From Vitreoscilla sp. (GTDB lineage Bacteria > Pseudomonadota > Gammaproteobacteria > Burkholderiales > Burkholderiaceae), in assembly GCA_014378125.1 (NCBI GenBank), contig JACMOG010000849.1, positions 1 to 17,586 of the forward strand: a DNA stretch of 17,586 bases, read 5' to 3'. This document shows positions 15,701 through 17,586 of the stretch, in pieces. A program made the translations under genes and the position numbers. The notes under the pieces were generated by a model that was not told where the DNA came from, did not search any database, and saw nothing but the letters and a program-made list of their open reading frames with translations. How positions within the stretch are numbered: position 1 is the first letter of the stretch; every line of letters starts with the position of its first letter.

Positions 15701-17164
15701 TCAATGTGCCGGCCCGAAGCCCGGCACGACGTTGGCGCGTGCGCCGCCGGAGGCGGCTGCCCAGGCGTCGAGATGTCCCAGTGCGCCGCTGTTGTTGCGG
15801 CCCCAGCATTCGAGGTCGCCGCCGGCCAGCAACGCGCAGGCGTGCTGGTAGCCGGTGGTGATGGCCACGGCGTGATCGACGCCCTCGACGCGGAAGGGCG
15901 CGCCGCGGGTGGCGTCGTTCGCGACCCCCGCTTGGCCGTCGCCGTTCTCGCCCCAGCAGCGCACCTCGCCCGAGCGCAGCAGCGCACAGGTGAAATGGGT
16001 GCCGGCGCTGACGGCGATCGCGTCGGTGATGCGATCGCTGGCCGGCGGCGTGGCGTCGGGCTCGGCGCCGTCGACCGGTTGCGTCCAGCACTTCACGTGG
16101 CCGTCGCGCAGCAGCGCGCATTCGTGGAAGGTGCCGGCGCTGACGGCGACGGCGTTGCGGATGCCGTCGATGAACACGGGGCGGCGCCGGGTAGCGCTGT
16201 CGTCGGTCTCGCCGAACTTGCCTTGCGGCTCGCTGAGGTTGCCCCAGCATGCGACGCGGCCGTCGGATAGCGCGGCGCACGCGTGCGCGTCGCTGCCCGA
16301 GATCGACACGACGTGCGCCAGGCTGGCCACCGTCACGGCCGCCGCGCTGGGCTGGATGCCGCCATAGCCGAGCTGCCCCAGGTCGCCGTCGCCCCAGCAG
16401 CGCACGTCGCCGCCGTCGGTGAGCACGCAATGGCCCGACAGCGCCACGGCCTTGCCGGTGCCGACGATGGTGCGCGGCCGGCGGCCGGGCTTGTCCCAGC
16501 ACGCGACGCTGCCGTCGCGACGCAGGCCGCAGTCGCCGGACACGGCGGTGACGTCGTCCAGCGGCAGCGCCGCGATGGACGGGTTCGCGGGATCGGCCGG
16601 CCAGGCGTCGCCGCCCCAGCAGGCCACGTGGCCCTGCGCGGTGGCGGCGCAGGTGTGGTCGGAGCCCGCGCTCACCGAGACGGCGCGCAGCCGCGTGGCG
16701 GCGTCCGCCGGACGGGCCGGGCCGCAGCCGGGAGTGAGCGGGACCGGCGAATAGAGACGTGCGATCTGCACGGGGCCCTTGTCGTGCCCGTTCTCGTCGA
16801 TCCAGTGGCCGTCGTACGCCGATCCGGCGATCGCCTTGGCGCGCGGCGCGATGACCCAACGGCCGGCGGGTCGGCCCTCGCGCTGCACCTGCCAGCCGGT
16901 GGCCGACGGGGTGAGCGTGGCCTGCTGCTGATGGCGGTCGATGAACAACCCCGACTCGGGGCCAAGGCACACCTCGACCTGCAGCGAGTAATCCTTGTAG
17001 TGGCCCGCGACGCCGTAGAACCGGCCCTGCGGCTCGGCCGCGCGCGCGTTGCCGGCGACGCACACCAGCAGGCACAGGCAGAGGCACAGGCACCAGGCGA
17101 GCGACGACCGGAAGGCCGTCACGGGCGAAGGCGCGCGCGCCGCGAGGGACGGCGGCGCGCGCAT
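15701..17164 (-). CDS. Exported RCC1-repeat beta-propeller protein
   Basis: This is an exported protein of 487 residues from ATG at 17164. The signal peptide is long, with a Cys/Leu-rich core (WCLCLCLCLLVCV) and an ARA cleavage site near residue 42. Residues about 43-155 form a strand-rich N-terminal region that I do not recognise (contains GHYKDYSLQVEVCLG and GHWIDENGHDKGPVQI). From about residue 163 to the end are seven RCC1-type repeats with the pattern VSAG-x-H-x-CAL-x-x-G-x-V-x-CWG, most carrying a cysteine pair that may form a disulfide in each blade. Seven RCC1 repeats normally close a seven-bladed propeller, a binding scaffold rather than an enzyme. The start is 4 bases after the FKBP stop, so the two are coupled. 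The second and third repeats are shortened. The partner is unknown. Confidence 0.88.
   Translation of the reverse strand: MRAPPSLAARAPSPVTAFRSSLAWCLCLCLCLLVCVAGNARAAEPQGRFYGVAGHYKDYSLQVEVCLGPESGLFIDRHQQQATLTPSATGWQVQREGRPAGRWVIAPRAKAIAGSAYDGHWIDENGHDKGPVQIARLYSPVPLTPGCGPARPADAATRLRAVSVSAGSDHTCAATAQGHVACWGGDAWPADPANPSIAALPLDDVTAVSGDCGLRRDGSVACWDKPGRRPRTIVGTGKAVALSGHCVLTDGGDVRCWGDGDLGQLGYGGIQPSAAAVTVASLAHVVSISGSDAHACAALSDGRVACWGNLSEPQGKFGETDDSATRRRPVFIDGIRNAVAVSAGTFHECALLRDGHVKCWTQPVDGAEPDATPPASDRITDAIAVSAGTHFTCALLRSGEVRCWGENGDGQAGVANDATRGAPFRVEGVDHAVAITTGYQHACALLAGGDLECWGRNNSGALGHLDAWAAASGGARANVVPGFGPAH
17071..17094. repeat. Four hexamer repeats within a signal-peptide coding segment
   Basis: Four near-identical six-base units (GGCACA, GGCAGA, GGCACA, GGCACC) encode alternating Cys-Leu in the signal peptide of the RCC1-like protein. 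Gain or loss of a unit would keep the frame and only lengthen or shorten the hydrophobic core. Confidence 0.7.
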
Positions 17165-17168
17165 CGTC

Positions 17169-17528
17169 TTACTTCGACGAGATGAGGTCGACCTCGAACA
17201 CCAGCGTGGCGTTCGGCGGGATCGCGCCACCGGCGCCGCGGGTGCCGTAGCCGAGGTCGGCGGGGATCGTCAGCACGCGGGTGCCGCCGGCGGCCATGCC
17301 CTGCACGCCTTCGTCCCAGCCCTTGATGACCATGCCCTGGTCGAGGCCGAACACGAACGGATCGCCGCGATCCTTGCTGGAGTCGAACTTCTTGCCGCGG
17401 CCGTTGGGCGCCGTCGGGTCGGACAGCCAGCCGGTGTAGTGCACGGTGACCTGCTGGCCGGAGGTGGCGACGGGGCCGTCGCCGATCTTGGTGTCTTCGT
17501 ATTGCAGGCCGGAGGGGGTGGTGGTCAT
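17169..17528 (-). CDS. FKBP-type peptidyl-prolyl cis-trans isomerase
   Basis: This is a single-domain prolyl isomerase of 119 residues with no signal peptide, so probably cytoplasmic. It catalyses cis-trans rotation of X-Pro bonds in protein folding. Active-site residues of the FKBP12 type are present: Y31, F48, D49, F58, V67-I68, W71, Y94 and F111. FDSSKDRGDPF, IKGWDEGVQGM and IPPNATLVFEVDL closely match the family. A short insert (SDPTAPNGRGKK) lengthens one loop, as in bacterial FKBPs of the Neisseria/Burkholderia type. The gene leads a leftward set: the RCC1-like start follows its stop by 4 bases. The ribosome site before the ATG is weak. The link to the exported neighbours may be only transcriptional. 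Confidence 0.95.
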   Translation of the reverse strand: MTTTPSGLQYEDTKIGDGPVATSGQQVTVHYTGWLSDPTAPNGRGKKFDSSKDRGDPFVFGLDQGMVIKGWDEGVQGMAAGGTRVLTIPADLGYGTRGAGGAIPPNATLVFEVDLISSK

Positions 17529-17559
17529 GCTGGATTCGCTCTGGTTGAGTAGGCGGGAC

Positions 17560-17574
17560 GACGCCGTCGGCGTC
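17560..17574. repeat. Short inverted repeat upstream of the FKBP gene
   Basis: GACGCC-GTC-GGCGTC is a perfect six-base stem with a three-base loop, 32 bases before the FKBP ATG. It may be an operator or the end of an upstream hairpin outside the window. No T-tract is seen. Confidence 0.4.
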
Positions 17575-17586
17575 TCGGAGGTGGGC

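Noticed and set aside
15045..17093. 682-codon minus-strand open frame joining two genes
   Set aside because: Only its last 193 codons match a real protein (with a ribosome site and signal peptide at 15626); the upstream part is an out-of-frame reading of the RCC1-like gene.
17060..17100. Lipobox in the RCC1-like signal peptide
   Set aside because: The cysteines are preceded by Leu or Val at the -1 position rather than Gly, Ala or Ser, and an ARA signal-peptidase I site follows, so it is not a lipoprotein.

Overview
The window is GC-rich throughout (roughly 70 % by eye) and densely packed with bacterial genes. Short or overlapping gene junctions, a PEP-CTERM sorting signal on one product and the style of the DUF2087 protein suggest a betaproteobacterium of the order Burkholderiales, perhaps near Roseateles/Mitsuaria or Rubrivivax. 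That placement is inference; no rRNA or tRNA is present to confirm it.

Region 1 (1-10638) holds two divergent peptide-type ABC import operons sharing a 219-bp intergenic region (3358-3576). Leftward lie a Tat-type solute-binding protein (1573-3357), a DppB-type permease (600-1559) and a DppC-type permease (634 to beyond base 1, so partial). Rightward lies a complete Opp-like operon: two tandem paralogous binding proteins (3577-5196 and 5207-6811), permeases OppB and OppC, and ATPases OppD and OppF. Almost every junction in the rightward operon is a few bases or an overlap, so the two binding proteins probably feed one permease and ATPase core.

Region 2 (10639-11153) is a 515-bp gene-free stretch between the convergent ends of oppF and a MATE transporter. 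It contains a nested set of inverted repeats spanning about 432 bp (10692-11123). Its core is a 111-bp imperfect palindrome with a 24-bp inner stem. This is the most unexplained structure in the window.

Region 3 (11154-13176) is a leftward two-gene unit, a DUF2087 protein followed by a MATE-family efflux transporter, overlapping by 8 bases.

Region 4 (13177-15027) begins with a 359-bp gene-free divergent intergenic region. Then come, rightward, an exported PEP-CTERM protein built from five repeats of exactly 50 residues and a NYN-domain (LabA-like) putative nuclease.

Region 5 (15045-17528) is a leftward set of three: an FKBP-type prolyl isomerase, an exported seven-repeat RCC1-like protein whose start lies 4 bases after the FKBP stop, and a small exported protein resembling the carbapenem self-resistance protein CarG. 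No CRISPR array, phage, transposase, tRNA or rRNA was seen.
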